Positions 43,531 to 55,707 of a DNA stretch of 64,000 nucleotides are shown here, piece by piece. The translations under genes were made by a program, and so were the position numbers. Below the pieces are notes generated by a model. That model was not told where the DNA came from. It was given only the letters and a program-made list of their open reading frames with translations, and searched no databases. Positions within the stretch are counted from its first letter, which is position 1. The number at the start of each line of letters is the position of its first letter. The stretch spans positions 1,116,001-1,180,000 of the forward strand of contig RSEE01000002.1 of the NCBI GenBank assembly GCA_003971905.1, written 5' to 3'. This DNA comes from Moniliella sp. 'wahieum'. Lineage: Eukaryota > Basidiomycota > Moniliellomycetes > Moniliellales > Moniliellaceae.

Positions 43531-43870
43531 GGTGGTGGGTGGGCGCAGCAAAGGGGGTGGGTGCAGCAAAGAGGGCCAGGCTAACCTAGACGCGCTCTCT
43601 ATACCCAGTACCCACCAGAATCCATCCACTGGTCATTTAAATTGCAGACGCGTGGCCGATTCCACACATTAAATTCCGCCCTTAAAGGTAAGGCCTTGAG
43701 GCCTTGAGGCCTTAACCCTTAACCCTTAAACCTCTTGAACTTTTAACCACCTCTGGTTGTAATACCTTTTGATCACCTACACCACCACCTACTACACACC
43801 TATGTCATGCCCGTCACGCCAGATGATGCAGTGTCCATACGCTGTACATTTCCTACTACCAAGCCCGTAC
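43531..43870. repeat. Short spacer with AGGCCTTG and CCCTTAA tandem repeats
   Basis: At about 43690-43730, AGGCCTTG occurs about three times and is followed by three CCCTTAA units (CCTTAACCCTTAACCCTTAA). It lies in the promoter of the FEN1-like gene and the 3' flank of catalase. Confidence 0.75.
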
Positions 43871-45442
43871 TTAATTGGACGGCTTGTAGTCGAACTCAAT
43901 CGCCTGCGCAATGCGCACTGGAATGTCCGGGTGGACACGTCCAAAGACGTCAAGCGTACGCTGCTTGATCTCAGCTGACTTGCACTGGCCAATGTGGCCA
44001 GAGACATTGTCGATAAAGTGCTGCTTGGCCGTGTCGTCGAACACACGCGTCCACAGCTCACGTGGCTGCTCAAAGTCTAAGTCGCTCACTTGCGAGAGGA
44101 AGTTTTGCACGCCACCCAACAGCTTCACCTCGTGCGCAGCCGACACAGTCGAGCGCGTCGTGTACTGCAGCGGACGAATGGTCGATTGGTAGTTGGGACG
44201 CGCACCTTGGTTGCCATTGACTGTCATAAACCCATCTCGCTGGAAGTTGGCGACGGGAACCAGCGGGGCATTGACAGGGATCTGTTGGTAGTTGACGCCA
44301 AGGCGGTGACGGTGTGTGTCGGGGTACGAGAAGAGACGGCTCTGTAGAACAGGGTCCATCGATGGCTCGAATCCAGGAACTGTGTGAGAGGGCGAGAAGG
44401 CGGCCTGCTCAATCTCAGCAAAGTAGTTTTCTGGGTTCTTGTTCAACACGATCTTGCCAACCGGGCGGAGCGGGAACTCTGGGGGGGCAGACTTGTCAGT
44501 TTCCACATACAAGGCGCAATTGTGAAGTGCAGGAAGGGTATAGGCACATACCCTTGTGCGGCCAGACCTTGGTCAAGTCAAAGACAGAGTAACGGAACTT
44601 CTCCGCCTGCTCTTGAGTCATGACTTGGACAAAGACATTCCAGGTAGGGTAATCACCCGCCTCGATCTGCTTGAACAGCTTCTCAATACCATAATCGGGG
44701 TTCTCCCCGGCCAGACGTGCGGCAGTGGGCCCGTCAAGGGTCTTGAATTCGGGCGCACGAATGTGGATCTGAACATAGACAAACTCGTTTTATCATTCAC
44801 CAACTTGTACGTGTGGCCCGAGTAGCCGTGCTGGTCCGTAAACCCGTCGGGCGTGCCGCGGTCCGAGTAAAGAATCATCAGCTGGTGGAACGCCTCTGGG
44901 TTCTGGCTGAGGTAGTCCCAGGTCATGTCGGCATCCTTAAGGTGGGTCTGCGGGTCCCGCTTCTGCGTGTGAATAAAGTGCGGGAACTTGGCGGGGTCGC
45001 GGATAAAGAAGACGGGGGTGTTGTTAAAGACCCAATCCAAGTTGCCTTCCTGCGTGCGAATTTTGACGGCAAATCCGCGCGGATCACGGGCTGTGTCAGG
45101 TGAGCCCGACTCACCGCCGACGGTCGAGAACCGCATGGTCACTGGCGACTTGGTACCCTTCTTGAAGACAGAAGCGAGCGAAAGGTCTGAAATGTCATGG
45201 GTCGCTTCGAAAAACCCATGGGCGCCCGCACCCTTGGCATGCACAACCCGCTCGGGAATACGCTCCCGGTCAAAGTGCGCAAGGAGATCGATGTGGTGGA
45301 AGTCCTGCAGAGCCAAAACGTGGCCCAGACCATCGGTAGCAGCGACACCCTGTGCCTCGTAAGGCACAGGGTACGGACGCCCATTGGAGGTAGTGTATTG
45401 CACCTTTTCGGGGCCTGCGTTGAAGACTTCCTGGGACGGCAT
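43871..45442 (-). CDS. Monofunctional haem catalase
   Basis: The start at 45442 opens [20 protein letters not shown]. The catalytic His lies in [15 protein letters not shown], the substrate-channel Asn in [14 protein letters not shown], and the proximal haem Tyr in [16 protein letters not shown] 74-nt intron (44479-44552) joins [11 protein letters not shown] to [16 protein letters not shown]. The T-run at 44788-44791 has lost one base: VNDK is followed out of frame by SMFRS, whereas the other frame gives the expected [17 protein letters not shown]. The C terminus is [10 protein letters not shown] at the stop 43871-43873. It decomposes hydrogen peroxide to water and oxygen. Length (about 500 residues) fits the small-subunit clade. 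No canonical PTS1 tripeptide is present, so peroxisomal targeting by that route is not supported. Confidence 0.96.
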
Positions 45443-48400
45443 GGCTAGTGATTGCTGGGACAGCTGGTGTGGGGAGGAGGGAAGGCTGGGGTGGTGGGGG
45501 GAGGGGAACCAAGGAGAGGCGATGGATAAATACGCGAGCGTGAGGGCGGCCAGCGCGGGGGGCGGAAGGGGCAGCTGGGGCCTGCTGGGGCAGCCTGTGG
45601 TCCCCGTCGCATCGAACGTCCTCTTCGGTGGCGGCCGGGCCACGGCGACTACGAAGATCTAAGATCTGCGCGGGCCATCGTCCCCCCCAGATCGACGTCC
45701 GCATGGGCCAATGGTGAGCATTGGTCAGCGGCACAGTGCTGTGGTGCTGCATCCTCTGGCGTCGGCCACCGCCTGGCGCCGCAGGGTATAGGTCCACCGA
45801 GTTCATCGCCGGCACGAAGACGTACGCATCATCACCCACCACATCTCAGGCACCATGCGTCAGCATCCCCGATACCAACGCCCAGTCGCCGACAGCCAGA
45901 GGCACAGGGCCAGTGTTTCGTCCAATGACGTCACAGGTCGCCGTTCTGTTTTATAGATTACCGGTCACCGCGCACGCTTTTTTGACCGTCGAATCCAAGT
46001 CGGGCATAGGATCGGCTGGGGTATGGTTTGGCCTTTCTCTTCCTTTCTTGTGGAACTGATGCACTGGCGTCAGCAAGGGCTAGGGTACGCGCAGCAGCAG
46101 TTGGATGTCCGAGTCCACAGAATGTCATGTTCGTTCGCCGCCATCGCCGCCCTGAAGCGCGTATATGCCCCGATACTGTGGTGGGGAGAGTATATAATTA
46201 GGAACCCCCCGTTCCTCTCGTGTCCCCGGGGGAACGCCGCGCCCCAAGTGATTCCTTGGGAGAAAGTCGCCGACACAACGCGTAACTGGGGAACTTCGAT
46301 ATTGATGTGATGTTCAATGTGTTGAAAAGGTTCCAACGTATTGCGGTACCTCACACGGAAAACAAAACACAGAGAACAGACAAAACAGAACAGAGAAAGA
46401 GCTTCAAACAAGCTTATGAGAGGCTAAAACTAAAGTTATACCATGCCTGCTTTCAGCGATCGCAACATTCGATCGATCGATATGTTTGAGAAAAGGCGAA
46501 GAGAAACTGGATGATTCTCATGATTATATTAGTCACCAAGTATACTCCTTTCTTACCTTAGGCCTTAGGCCTTACCCGTTTACCCTTTCAATCTGTCACG
46601 GGCTGCGGGGGACATGGGACATGAGATGGTCCGACCCAAGCTAAGGCCCGCCTGCTCCGCACATGCCCAGTAGAGCGTGCACCGCAGGCCAACCAAGTGT
46701 GATGATGGTTGGCTAAATTAAGTATCGTGGCCGAAGGGCCATGCTCAGCGCGACAATAGTCGCCCCCCCGCCCAAGTCCAAGTCGGCCGGCCTAAATAAG
46801 GCCACCGAGCTTCCAGTGCCGTGGCGGCGTCTGCCGTCCCGTCCCCGTTTCCGTTTCCTTTCTCGGTCGCGCCTGCGGCGACCAACCCCGCTTTGACATG
46901 TTTTCCTTTCTACACCCCCTCTTGTATCCGTTTCCCTTTTGATCCTGCCTGTACCCCTGGTTGATGGGGATCTTTTCCCCCACCTTCCATTCTCGTCTCC
47001 ACTCTCGTCATCCTTTCGTCCTTTCCCGCCTATCCTGTCCGACTCCTGCCCGTTTTCCAGCCAATTGATCCAGTACAGGCAGCTCCTCTTGTTAGCGTCC
47101 GTCATCTCCTCCGACCTCGTCCTCCAGCCATTCGTCAGTCCAGTCGCGCGAGCCCTCCTTTGGTCGCGTCGATTCCCAGTCTCAGTTGAGGCAGTGTTTG
47201 TCCCCTTCTGCCTCCTCCCGTCCCTAAGTCCCGGAGGCTTCAGACACGTTACTACGGCCCAAGCCGGTGCAGACGCAGCTAACCCTAACCCCTAAAGTAG
47301 CCGCCCCACCAAAGGCCTCTCCTCGTCCCTAGCTCCGCTCGGATACACCAACCAGCCCAAGCCCGAAACTACCGTGAGTCGACCTACCGTCGCCTAAGGG
47401 ATTGTACCCCAAAAAACCACAGGGCGGGCCCCCTGGCGGCGCCCGCCCGTGACACAATCCGATGGCGAGAGACCTCGGGTATATATGTTGAACGTCGTTG
47501 AGAACAAGAGGTTGCGCGCCTGCTATCCATTCAGGTCCAAAAGGCACCACATGTGGCAGCCATATACATCAGAGGGCGTCCACGCTTTCGATCAACAAAT
47601 GCATGTGTGTGTGTTGTAGGAAGTGGGCACTCACTTTTTTGTAGGCATCAGGACGAATGGGGTGGTACATCGATCATTTGCGGAAGATGATGACGAAAGA
47701 TTTTATACGAAAGAGAAGCTTATCCCTCATCTTTACGACTTGATCTTTGTTTTTGTGAGAGAGAAAAGGCGCATACGCTGACAGGTCATATAACATGCAC
47801 ACATATCCACCGACTGAGCGTATGACCGTGTTCTAGATCTTCCTTTTGAGGCCCCTTTGTGCATTTTCGTTTACCGTGTGATTGCTTCTCCTTTTCCTCT
47901 GTGGTATAGAAGACACCATTCCATGCAGCCGGAATGAATACCATCGGCATACAAAGCAATCCCCTTCCTACATACACTTGTTCGATGGAAAATATATAGT
48001 CCACTCCCAAATCGTTTCTCTCTCTCGTGCGTTATTGCAAACACACAAAAACGAAATTTCTCGACCTGATGGGTTGGTATGGTTTGAAGTGAGCTCTCAT
48101 TGAGCATTGGGCGCCCGTCGGGACAAAACACTGATGCCTTCCTCACCCCATATTCATCCTTAGAAACGCCTTTTCTTTACCGTCCCCCACTGCTAATAGA
48201 ATCGCGTCGGTTCGACGGATTTTAAAGAGACGTGATGGGATCCTACAGGAGAAAAAGGATCAAGCATGGGCGCCTGGAATTTATGATTGAATCTATCACA
48301 CTAGCGAGAACATAGATGCCACTACCGTCGCATACTCGGTTGTACCCATCATCGTGCTTCATTTTCTGTGTGAGACGGCCATCAACTGGCCAAAACCACA

Positions 48401-48968
48401 CTTTATTTTATGGGAGAGAGCCAAGTAACGCGCAGCTTTAATAGTTCGTCGGCGGACACACGCAAGTAATGGGTGTGATTTCCTGTTGTGACTAGTTCAA
48501 GAGGCTGTTCCTCTCCCGTCTTCCAGCGATACAAACAGTGGTACGGAGAGGAAGAGACCCCTCTCGGCATGGCCAACCGCACAGCCTCTCTCTGGCATGC
48601 GGGAAGCGGCAGAAGCGAAAACAGATAAAGGAGCGGCGGAGCGGGTGCGCGTACGTAACCGGCACGGCCTTTTGCAATTTCAACAGGGATGGGCAGCCAG
48701 CGCACAGGGTGGCTTCGAGGCTGCACGTACCAGCCCAGTACCAGCCCAGTCTGCGTGGCCGGACCATCCGCTCTGGCACCACACCGCCACCCTCTCCTCC
48801 GCCTACGCCGCCGGCTTCAAGCCAAGCTCCACCCTCTCTCGCCCCCCTCCCGCCGCCTCGAGCGTCGCTGGTGGCGTGTGGAGCTGCGAGTCCAACGAGT
48901 CTCCATCTATTGCGCACGCCGCCCGGTCCTGAGCTCCAGGATCTGTGCTGAGATTGAGAGCAGCCACC
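45443..48968. other. 3.5-kb spacer without an assignable gene
   Basis: The right-hand promoter side of catalase includes a CRE-like TGACGTCA at about 45928 with GTCAC/GTCGC at 45931/45938. The TTAGGCC repeats at about 46558-46575 and CTAACCCTAACCCCTAA at 47279-47295 are noted separately. Frames at 46713-47105 (-) and 46939-47295 (+) are the longest and are pyrimidine/purine-biased without motifs. A degenerate mobile-element remnant around 46.8-47.6 kb cannot be excluded. Confidence 0.4.
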
Positions 48969-51083
48969 ATGGCGTCTTCCCCGCCGCCAACAGCCACCCA
49001 GCGACTCAGCACCCTCCCAGCCACCGCGTCGCCCGCCCTGTCCGATACCACGCCTGCAGCCCCGCCCCCACCGGCATCCGCACGCTCTGATGCTTCTGAT
49101 TCGGGGGAAAGTGTAGCCACCGCACCTCCCGCGTCCACAGCTCACGGCCACCTGCCCACTTCACCCTCCCGCACCCGGCCCGGCCCGTGGTTGGCGTCCC
49201 TGTGCCCAGCGGACCCAGTGTGCCCCTGACTCGGCGCTCAGCCGTCGGCAGGAGCGGGGCTTCAATCCCTATACCACGCACGACAGGGTATAATCACTCC
49301 TCCAATGGGCGCTCGCATGCTGCCCTCGAACAGCACCAAGCCGATCTGACCCATGCAATGGTCTCCTTTCTCTCGCCCCTTCTGCCTACCGAGGAGGAGT
49401 ATCGGATCAAGGAAGCTCTGCGACGGCAATTGCAACGTCTGGCTCAAGAGATTGATCCGCATGCCTCGCTGCTCGCTTTTGGCTCGATGGCTAACGGCTT
49501 TGCCCTGCGCAACTCGGACATGGACCTGTGCTGTCTCATCTCGGATGCAGTTGCTCACCCTGACGCTCATGAACCCGGGATGCTCCGCCTCCAGCCCCTC
49601 CAGGGACTGATGTCTCCCCCCTTTCCGCCGCACGTGCTAGTGAATTGGTCGAACAGTTTGCCGAGCTTATCCGCGACAAGACCGATTTTCAAGTCATGCC
49701 TCTTCCGCAGGCCCGGATCCCTATCATCAAGATCCACAAACGTACGCACCACTCTACCCTCCCTGTTTCATAAACTAACTTCCACATAGCTGCCTCGGCC
49801 ACACAGCCGTATGAGCTTTCGTGCGATATTGGGTTCGAGAACCGGCTGGCATTGGAGAACACGCGACTGCTGCTGTGTTACGCAATGGTTGACCCTCCAC
49901 GGGTGAGGACGCTGGTACTCTTCCTCAAGGTATGGGCCAAGCGGCGAAAACTCAACTCCCCTTATACGGGCACACTTTCTTCGTACGGGTACACACTCAT
50001 GGCGCTCTATTACCTGATGCATGTCAAGCATCCTCCTGTACTTCCCAATCTGCAGCGCATGGATCTATCCGCCCGCCCGACAAGCCACTTCCTCCAGGGG
50101 AATGATGTGTATTTTTACGACGACATTGCGCGGGTGCGGTCCGAGTGGCGGTCGAAGAACAAGGAGAATGTGGCCAGTTTGCTGATGGGTTTCTTCGCCT
50201 TCTTTAGCAAAGAATTTTCCTATGCTCACGACGTGCTCAGCATTAGGACGCCCCACGGACCGTTTCCCAAGGACGGTATCACCTTTGCTGGCGAGCTGTG
50301 TATCCAAGACCCCTTTGCGAAGGATGCCAACGTCTCTCGCCCGTCACCAAGGATGGGCTCTACACGATTCGTGGTGAGTTCTTCCGTGCAACGAAGATCC
50401 TTTCCAATCGCACCCAGCTGGCCGAGTCGTTGATTGAGGACCTATGCCAAGAGAGGGAGGATGCTCTCTCCCTCGCTCCGGACGTCCCAAGACAAAGGAA
50501 GTGGCCAAGGAATCCAAAATTTGGTTTGAGTGGTGGGGTTTCTCTTGGTCTCCCAGTCTCTCCACCCCAGCGACACCGCGGGGCTAGTGGCGTTGGTGGG
50601 TCTTTTGCATTTGAGGCCATGGCTCTTGGTTTGGGGACAGGGCAGCACGTTTCCCCCGGTCCTTCGCAAGCGATGCTCCAACCTCTTTCGCACAGTGGTG
50701 GATTGACGGGTAAGCCGGCCCGAGGAAGAAGAGGGACGATGCAAGCGAATCAGTCCAGCCACGCTGTTTCTCTCCCTGTCCACAGTACATTATCTAATTC
50801 TCGGCCCTATCCACAAGATCAAGTGCAGGCGGGCAGTTTCATTGCTGATGCTTCCCCCTGGAGGGAGAGCATGAGTGTTCCCCGCCGGTCTACGTTTGCC
50901 AACTCACTTCACGACGGCCCGACTTTGATGGAGACAAGGTTACCTGATTCGTTTGACTGGCAGTCGGCTCCTCCCCCGGTGGGGCTGTCCTCCTCATGTT
51001 CCTCATCCGATGAGACGGGGACCAAAGGCTCTACTGTACCTTCCTCACGCCCAGAAGAGGAGGGGGATGAGACGGTGGGCTGA
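48969..51083 (+). CDS. Cid1-like non-canonical poly(A)/poly(U) polymerase
   Basis: The start ATG at 48969 has good context (GCCACCATGG) and opens MASSPPPTATQRLSTLPATA, a disordered N terminus. The nucleotidyltransferase core begins with EEEYRIKEALRRQLQRLAQE and has the catalytic signature LLAFGSMANGFALRNSDMDL (GS plus DxD). A 48-nt intron at 49742-49789 joins PIIKIHK to PAASATQPYELSCDIGFENR. The PAP-associated region follows: TLVLFLKVWAKRRKLNSPYT, SSYGYTLMALYYLMHVKHPP, LLMGFFAFFSKEFSYAHDVL, and TKDGLYTIRGEFFRATKIL in a shifted frame near 50330. The C-terminal 230 residues are Ser/Pro-rich and disordered. The stop is at 51081-51083. Cid1/TUTase enzymes add U or A to RNA 3' ends and act in the cytoplasm or nucleus. 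Frameshifts occur near 49190, 49600 and 50320. Confidence 0.87.
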
Positions 51084-51702
51084 GCTTTCCGTTCCCCTAT
51101 ACCACTCTTTTTACTGTGTTCCGTATCCTACCCTGTCCTCATCACACTCTCGTTTTGTCCTTCATTCCCTGTGCGACCAGTCTTCTCAGGCTGTGCCATC
51201 ACGTTATAGCCTGGCTACGGAACCATCTCAGCCACACCGCGGGCTCGTTGAGACGATTGATGAAACCGGGAAACGGTTACTATAGTCTCACATACCACGA
51301 AACAAGATAGTGAAGAAACAACCTCTGATCACCACAGAAGGATAACTTTAAGGGAGAGCGTGGTAGAGGCTCTGGGTGAGTATCAAACTCGACGATCCTA
51401 AGGCCCGCACTCAGAACGAGGATGTATTCACTATGCTCATGCCGTCAGGTGGTCGACGGCGGGTATGCGGAAGTCGTCTACTAAGAAACGATGGATCCTA
51501 TCAAGGTCGAAATGCCCCCAACCAGCCCCAACCTCCCCTGGCCAACAGATGAATTCTACCCTGATCGATGATCCACCAGGTGGCGCAGGCGGCGTGTTAT
51601 GTAATCACATACCCCCCCTTTCCCCCCACAACCGCTGGCCTGACTACCAGTCCACCAGTCCACCAGTCCATCACAGCCCTTTGTCTCCATCTGCTCGCTG
51701 CC
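51084..51702. other. Spacer between the Cid1-like gene and CSN2
   Basis: No gene is seen. CCAGTCCACCAGTCCACCAGTCC (51648-51670) is a short 9-bp tandem repeat just upstream of the CSN2 start. Confidence 0.5.
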
Positions 51703-53239
51703 ATGTCGGACGAGGAGTTTATGTTTGACGGTGTCGGAGACGACGACGAGGAGTACGACTTTGATTTTGAAGACGATGAAGATGACCCCGACGAAGCCCA
51801 GGCCGACCTCGAAAACATGTACTATCTCGCTAAAGCTAAGCGCACTGACGACATGCCCGCTGCTCTAGCTGCCTTCCGCGATGTTGTGGAGCGCGAAAAG
51901 GAGGAGGCGATGGGGGAGTTTGGGTTCAAGTCACTCAAGCAGATCACCAAGGCCCAGTTCCGTCAGGGGAAGTACGATGCTGCCCTGGCAGCGTACCGTG
52001 AATTGTTGGCCTACACCAGAAGTGCTGTCACCCGGAACTATGCGTGCGTCACCACTTCTCTGTGTGGATAGGTTGGAGGCTCACACTGCCTGCATCTCAG
52101 GGAGAAATCGATCAACACAATCCTTGATTACGTCTCTCAGTCCGCAAGCCTCGACTTGGTCATGATGGAGCAGTTTTACGAGGCCACCAAGATGGCACTC
52201 AAGGAAGCCAACAACGAGCGACTTCGTGTCAAAACTGAGCTTAAACTGGCTCAGATCTGGCTTGCACGGCGCGAGTGGAATCGGCTTGAGAAGACAATCC
52301 GCGGGCTGAAGGAGTATTGCCTTGGTTCACAAGGGCCCAGTACGGGGCTCGGTGCGATCGCTGGCGACGATGGGGCCGGCGGCCTGGTCAGTGCGGATCA
52401 GAACAAGGGCACCATTCTCATGGAGGTTTATGCGACTGAAATCCAGATGTTCTCGGAACTGAAGGACTATATGAAGCTCAAGGAGGTCTACAATGCCACG
52501 CTTCAAGTCAAAACGCCATTCCTCATCCTCGTATTTCGGGTATCATCCGCGAATGCGGGGGAAAGATGCACATGTCTGAGAGCAACTGGACTGCGGCACA
52601 GCAGGACTTTTATCAAGCGTTTAATGCCTATGATGAGGCTGGATCTCCCGCCCGGATTGGGGTTCTCAAATATCTCGTTCTCGCCGTCCTCTTTATGGAC
52701 AGCCCTATCAACCCCATTGACAGCCGTGAGATGCGCCCTACCAAACTGATCCTCAGATCGCGGCCATGCTCCAGTTGGCGGAGGCATATCGGAGAAAGGA
52801 TGCGCTGCAAGCTGAGAACGTGATCAAAGACAATTATTCCGTCTTCCGTGGCGACAGTTTCATTACGGACTACATCGAGCTCCTGCTCAAGTACCTCCGC
52901 CACCAGTACATTATTGATACGGTTGGCTCCTACACCCGTCTCGACCTATACTACCTTGCGAACCAACTCAACGTTTCGGCCAAGGTGGCTGAGAGCTTGG
53001 TGCGCACCCTCATTCTCGATCATCGCTTGCAGGGGCGGATCGACCAAGTGAACGAGACGTTGGAGCTGGACGGCCCTTGGTGTGAGAGCGAGATGAGCAA
53101 GGCCCGTACTGAGGCACTTCAGCAGTGGTTGCGCACTCTCGAGGCGGGCAATCAAGAGTTGATCAACCGCATGACCCAGCTCTATGGACACGAAGCTCGG
53201 GTGCGGGAGGAACGGCGAAACCCGTTGCTGTACCGCTGA
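51703..53239 (+). CDS. CSN2: COP9 signalosome subunit 2 (CSN2)
   Basis: The ATG at 51703 opens MSDEEFMFDGVGDDDEEYDF, the acidic CSN2 N terminus, followed by DLENMYYLAKAKRTDD. A 57-nt intron (52044-52100) joins AVTRNYA to EKSINTILDYVSQSASLDLV, a boundary typical of the family. TPR-like helices continue (LKLAQIWLARREWNRLEKTI, YATEIQMFSELKDYMKLKEV). The PCI/winged-helix region reads YTRLDLYYLANQLNVSAKVA and DHRLQGRIDQVNETLELDG. The stop is at 53237-53239. CSN2 binds cullin-RING ligases while CSN5 removes NEDD8. Two one-base losses interrupt it: the A-run 52510-52513 (restoring one A gives KNAIPHPRISGIIRECGG) and CCTAC near 52740 (one T lost, before DPQIAAMLQLAEAY). Rpn6 was considered, but the acidic N terminus and RNYxEKSIN motif favour CSN2. 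Confidence 0.93.
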
Positions 53240-53664
53240 CAGAGGGCTTTGTTGAGGCCTTGTGTGCAGTGTTCCACTTCCATATTCAATGTACATTACC
53301 ATCTAGCTCCATATGGTACCCCTCTGTCCCTGTAGTACCTGCCGAGGTCCCTCCCGGCGCTTCGAGGTGAGCGTGACATGTGCGAATGTGATGTCGCTGC
53401 TAGGCGATGCGGCGATGGGGCGCATGGGCAGGCAGGCTAATTAATTAGAGGCACCGCCCCGCTTCCTTCGGCTGGCGGGCAGGGCGGATTTATACCAGGT
53501 TGCACCGATCGAAGGGTGTCTCAGATGCCTCCCACGTGATGACCCGCACGCGTGCTGCCCGAGGCAAAGCAACACGAATGGCACAGCGACGCCTCTGCTG
53601 GCCGCGTGCCACCACCACCCACCACCGCCGCCGCCACCACCACTGCACCGCTAGCGCCACCAAC
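53240..53664. other. Short spacer (CSN2 / Bir1-like)
   Basis: Both genes are on the plus strand. GCGTGACATGTGCGAATGTGATG (53370-53392) is a loose relative of the heptad motif. No gene is seen. The leader before 53665 is rich in CCACC. Confidence 0.45.
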
Positions 53665-55707
53665 ATGGGCCCCAAGCGCACGCTGCAGACATCCAGCTCG
53701 GTGGGGCAGGCCTCCTCTGCCCCCCCGCGTCCAGCACTTTCCACTGCCATTGCCGCCATGGCCACCGTCGACGCCCGCCTCGCCACCTTCAGCTCCAAGG
53801 CGGTGCCCAAGTGGCCCCACCCACACAACCCTCGCAGCAAGAAGGCCCATGTGCCCACTCCTTCCCAACTTGCATCTGCAGGCTTCTTCTATGCGCCCGA
53901 TGGCGCGCGTAAGAAGGACGATCGTCTGCAGCATTACCTCTGTGCCACCACCGTCTCCAGTTGGCAACCTGGTGACGATCCACTCGACCGACTACGCGCT
54001 GCCAACCCCACTTGCCCGACTGTTGTACTTGCCGACTCGGTCAACGCCCAAATCGATGCTGATTCTTGGCGTGCAGAGGCATCCTTGGCTTCCGATCACC
54101 CCTCGGCTCTTTGGGATGATCCAGCCCTTTTCCCACTCGGTGAGAAAATGCTTGCGGTCCGCCTTGCCACGTTTCAGGCAATTCCTTGGCCTCACGACCC
54201 ACCTCAAGTGCGCGGATGGAAACCTACATCCCTCAAACTCGCCCAGGCTGGATTTCATGCCGCCCACACGAGAGGGGGACGATGTGGCTACGTGCTCGTA
54301 TTGCGACCGCACCCTCTCGGGCTGGGAGAAAATGGACGATCCCAAGTACGTGTCTCCCTCGTGATTCGAGTGGGTAAATGCTTACTTTCTACTACCAGGG
54401 CTGAGCATCTTCGAGGCGAACGTCCCTGCCCGTTCTTCTCTGCTGTATTGGTGGAGCGACAAGAATCGGTTCATGAGGACCAAGATGAGAGCATACCGGA
54501 TGCCGCCTCGGCTGCCTCCGATACGGAGGACCCAGTGCAGGTTCCGAGAGCCACTCGGAAACAAGCAACGCTCGGAAACAAGCGATTCCAGATGAGACTG
54601 AGGATGAGGAACGATCTAGGCCGCCGTCTCCTCAGAACCCCGGCAAGACGTCCCCAAGTGGTTCCAGTGCCTCCCTTTCAGCAAAACTGGAGAGCGATGA
54701 GGAAGAGCAAGACCAAAGTTCCGAGCAAGACCAGGATGAAGAGGATGAGAAAGCTCCCCTCTCCGCTCTACAGGCGTTGGGAAGTCCAAGGCTCATTCGA
54801 AGGTGAAACAATCCGAGACGAAGGGCAAATCTCACAGTACCAAGCGGTCCAAGAGGCAAAGTGTCGAATCCGAATCTGGATCGGACGAAGAAGAATCACA
54901 AGATCCTGATATGATTATGGATGTGGATTCCAAGTGTCTGCCTCACGGAGACCATTCTGAATCCGGTGGGGCCAGCATGGTGGGCAACGTGAGTCGCGCG
55001 CCTAGTGCTCGTTCCGTCTCACGTATCACCCGTGCAGCCTCACGCGCGGCCAGTGCCACTAGTGTTGCCCGTGCCACTGACTCTGCATCCCGTGGGAAGA
55101 GCAAAGAGCAAGAACAGGAGGCAAGCGCAAGCCGAGGTAACGATGGGAGAGGAGGAAGGAGAGGAGGAGGATAAAGACGAAGAGAAGGAGAATGAGGGGG
55201 GAAGAGAGAAGGAGAAGACGAACAAGAAGACGAAGAGAGGAAGAGAGAAGAAGAACATCTCCCCGTCCGTCGCCGCTTTGTCCCTTCCAAGCCACCACAA
55301 GGGACTGCGGCTACACGTACCACACGCTCTACTAAGGCAGAGACAGCCAAACAGAGGCAGACCAAGGTGGAGGCTGTCAAACCCGTCCCCGCAACATCGC
55401 AAAAGGCTGCTGTCCCTGGCGAGGGGATCACGCTGGAGTAGCAGCCAATACTGCTTCCTCAGGCGAACCTGCTGAAGAGAGAAAGGCCAAACTCAAAACA
55501 ATCCTTGCGGGCTACCCTGAGGACGTTCGGGTACGAATCGAGCGTGCGATTCAACAGGGCATGACAGTCCATGATTTTCTCTCTTCCGAGGCGGAACGCG
55601 TCTTGGCCCGCCAAGCCGACGAGGGCAAACATCGTCTCATCGCGCTGGAGCAGCAGGCTGCCATGTTCCGTGTACGGTACGAGCACACACTTCGCGGGAC
55701 CGAATGA
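53665..55707 (+). CDS. Bir1/survivin-like double BIR protein (chromosomal passenger complex)
   Basis: The start ATG at 53665 opens MGPKRTLQTSSSVGQASSAP. The first BIR-like repeat begins RLATFSSKAVPKWPH and TPSQLASAGFFYAPDG, but its zinc-binding half reads YLCATTVSSWQPGDDPLDRL with an incomplete Cys/His set. The second BIR is complete: RLATFQAIPWPHDPPQVRGW, then CSYCDRTLSGWEKMDDP, a 53-nt intron (54346-54398), and AEHLRRERPCPFF supplying the final His and Cys. An acidic, Ser- and Lys-rich disordered region follows (54600-55400; for example SVESESGSDEEESQDPDMIM). The C terminus is helical (AERVLARQADEGKHRLIALE) and ends LRGTE at the stop 55705-55707. Fungal Bir1 links Aurora B/Ipl1 to INCENP and centromeric chromatin. 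Several frameshifts occur in the acidic region. Confidence 0.83.

Noticed and set aside
43871-45442. Catalase as a truncated pseudogene
   Set aside because: The only break is one missing base in a T-run. All active-site motifs and both ends are intact.
46713-47295. A 130-residue minus frame (R/K/G-rich) and a 118-residue plus frame
   Set aside because: They are complementary translations of a pyrimidine-rich stretch without motifs; an older mobile-element remnant is possible but unsupported.
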